Shown: positions 5,000 through 5,433 of the stretch, in pieces
How the letters are laid out: every line of letters begins with the position of its first letter
Numbering within the stretch: position 1 is the first letter of the stretch
NCBI GenBank assembly: GCA_018895315.1
Contig: JAHIOK010000354.1
Span: forward strand, 1-5,433
Origin: Actinomycetota bacterium
GTDB taxonomy: Bacteria; Actinomycetota; Actinomycetes; Actinomycetales; Microbacteriaceae
Reading direction: 5' to 3'
Length of the DNA stretch: 5,433 bases
Made by a program: the position numbers and the translations under genes
The notes under the pieces: model-generated
Told to the model about the DNA's origin: nothing
What the model saw: only the letters and a program-made list of their open reading frames with translations
The model's database searches: none

Positions 5000-5433
5000 G
5001 AACAATGCGAACCCCGACCTGCAGTCCGGCACCGATGCGGCGCAGGCAGACTTCGACGCGGTAATCGCGTCGGTCTCGACGACCGAGGGCGAAGCGCAGG
5101 ATGCTGCGCCCGCCGACGTCGAGGCGACGGGTCCGGATGCTGTGGCCGACGAGCCGGTCGCGTCCGAGGCTGATGCGCCGGCGGCCGACGCCGAGCCGGC
5201 CGCGAGCGCTGACGAGGTGATTGCGCAGCCCGCGCCCGATGCAGAAGCCGAGCCCGCGCACGTAGCGGAGCCCGCACCTGCCGAGGATCCCGCAGCATCG
5301 CCGGAGCCGGAGCCGGAGCCGGCGCCCGCCGCCGAAGCAGAGGTGCCCGCCGCTGAGCCCGAGCCCGCCGCCGACGATGCGCCCAAGACCGCGGTGAGCC
5401 TCGGTCTGCTGCCCGAGGTGTTCGTCTCGGCCG
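4986..5433 (+). CDS. rne: Ribonuclease E/G, N-terminal part (3' end outside window)
   Basis: RNase E/G is the endoribonuclease that starts mRNA decay and trims rRNA and tRNA precursors. The frame opens at GTG 4986 behind a strong Shine-Dalgarno site and stays open for 149 codons to the window edge, with strongly G/C-biased third positions. Residues 1 to about 132 are low-complexity and acidic, dominated by Ala, Glu, Pro and Asp with a PEPEPEP run at 106-112, and are probably disordered. The more ordered stretch KTAVSLGLLPEVFVSA begins at 134. No catalytic domain is visible: the S1 and nuclease domains would lie beyond the window. The assignment rests on the acidic disordered N-terminus typical of actinobacterial RNase E and on the conserved order folC-DUF4233-ndk-rne (then rplU, rpmA, obg) known from mycobacteria and Micrococcales. 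It could instead be another protein with an acidic disordered N-terminus. Confidence 0.72.
   Translation, partial: MISDENNANPDLQSGTDAAQADFDAVIASVSTTEGEAQDAAPADVEATGPDAVADEPVASEADAPAADAEPAASADEVIAQPAPDAEAEPAHVAEPAPAEDPAASPEPEPEPAPAAEAEVPAAEPEPAADDAPKTAVSLGLLPEVFVSA
5301..5322 (+). repeat. Hexanucleotide tandem repeat in rne
   Basis: The unit CCGGAG repeats three times and continues with CCGG. It is in frame and encodes the Pro-Glu run of the disordered RNase E N-terminus. Gain or loss of whole units would keep the frame, so the copy number could vary between strains. Confidence 0.7.

Noticed and set aside
4702..5298. N-terminal extension of the VKOR reading frame upstream of ATG 4701
   Set aside because: The upstream part is Arg/Pro-rich, runs antisense to rne and its leader, and does not resemble VKOR; the promoter-like element at 4709-4717 also argues for the ATG at 4701.
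4853..5386. 177-codon minus-strand open frame rich in Ala, Gly and Ser
   Set aside because: Shadow of the repetitive rne N-terminus, which has a strong ribosome-binding site and the expected codon bias on the plus strand.

Overview
The window is high-GC DNA (roughly two thirds or more G+C, with codon third positions nearly all G or C). Gene content, gene order and protein sequences point to an actinobacterium of the order Micrococcales, most likely Microbacteriaceae and plausibly Microbacterium or a close relative. This is a core chromosomal housekeeping region. I see no mobile element, phage gene, CRISPR array, tRNA or rRNA.

Left part (1-3987, all + strand): a tightly packed gene string. 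It starts with the C-terminal ~600 codons of isoleucyl-tRNA synthetase (ileS, eukaryote-like type 2). Then come folC (folylpolyglutamate/dihydrofolate synthase, 4-bp overlap with ileS), a small four-helix membrane protein of the DUF4233 family (overlapping folC) and ndk (nucleoside diphosphate kinase, 3 nt downstream). Overlaps and tiny gaps suggest one transcript with translational coupling. The genes supply charged tRNA, polyglutamylated folates and NTPs/dNTPs, all for growth.

Middle (3988-4701): between the convergent ndk and the next gene lies a 21-bp perfect inverted repeat. Each arm is itself a small hairpin followed by TTTT, so it looks like a compact bidirectional terminator. Beyond it, on the minus strand, is a five-helix VKOR-family quinone-linked disulfide oxidoreductase with both redox Cys pairs, probably the re-oxidant of a DsbA-like oxidase.

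Right part (4702-5433): a 284-bp divergent control region, then the first 149 codons of a long GTG-started gene that runs off the window. The acidic, Ala/Pro/Glu-rich N-terminus and the conserved actinobacterial order (folC-DUF4233-ndk-rne) point to ribonuclease E/G (rne). The control region holds two near-identical extended -10 elements (TGCCATAAT on minus, TGCGATAAT on plus), each 7-8 nt from an ATG. On the VKOR side this predicts a leaderless mRNA. On the rne side the ATG opens a 61-codon upstream ORF that spans the whole leader and overlaps the rne start. The rne leader also has several potential stem-loops, one right at the predicted 5' end and one abutting the Shine-Dalgarno sequence.

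I do not see a wholly new multi-gene system. The most interesting parts are non-coding: the nested-palindrome terminator and the structured, uORF-containing rne leader.
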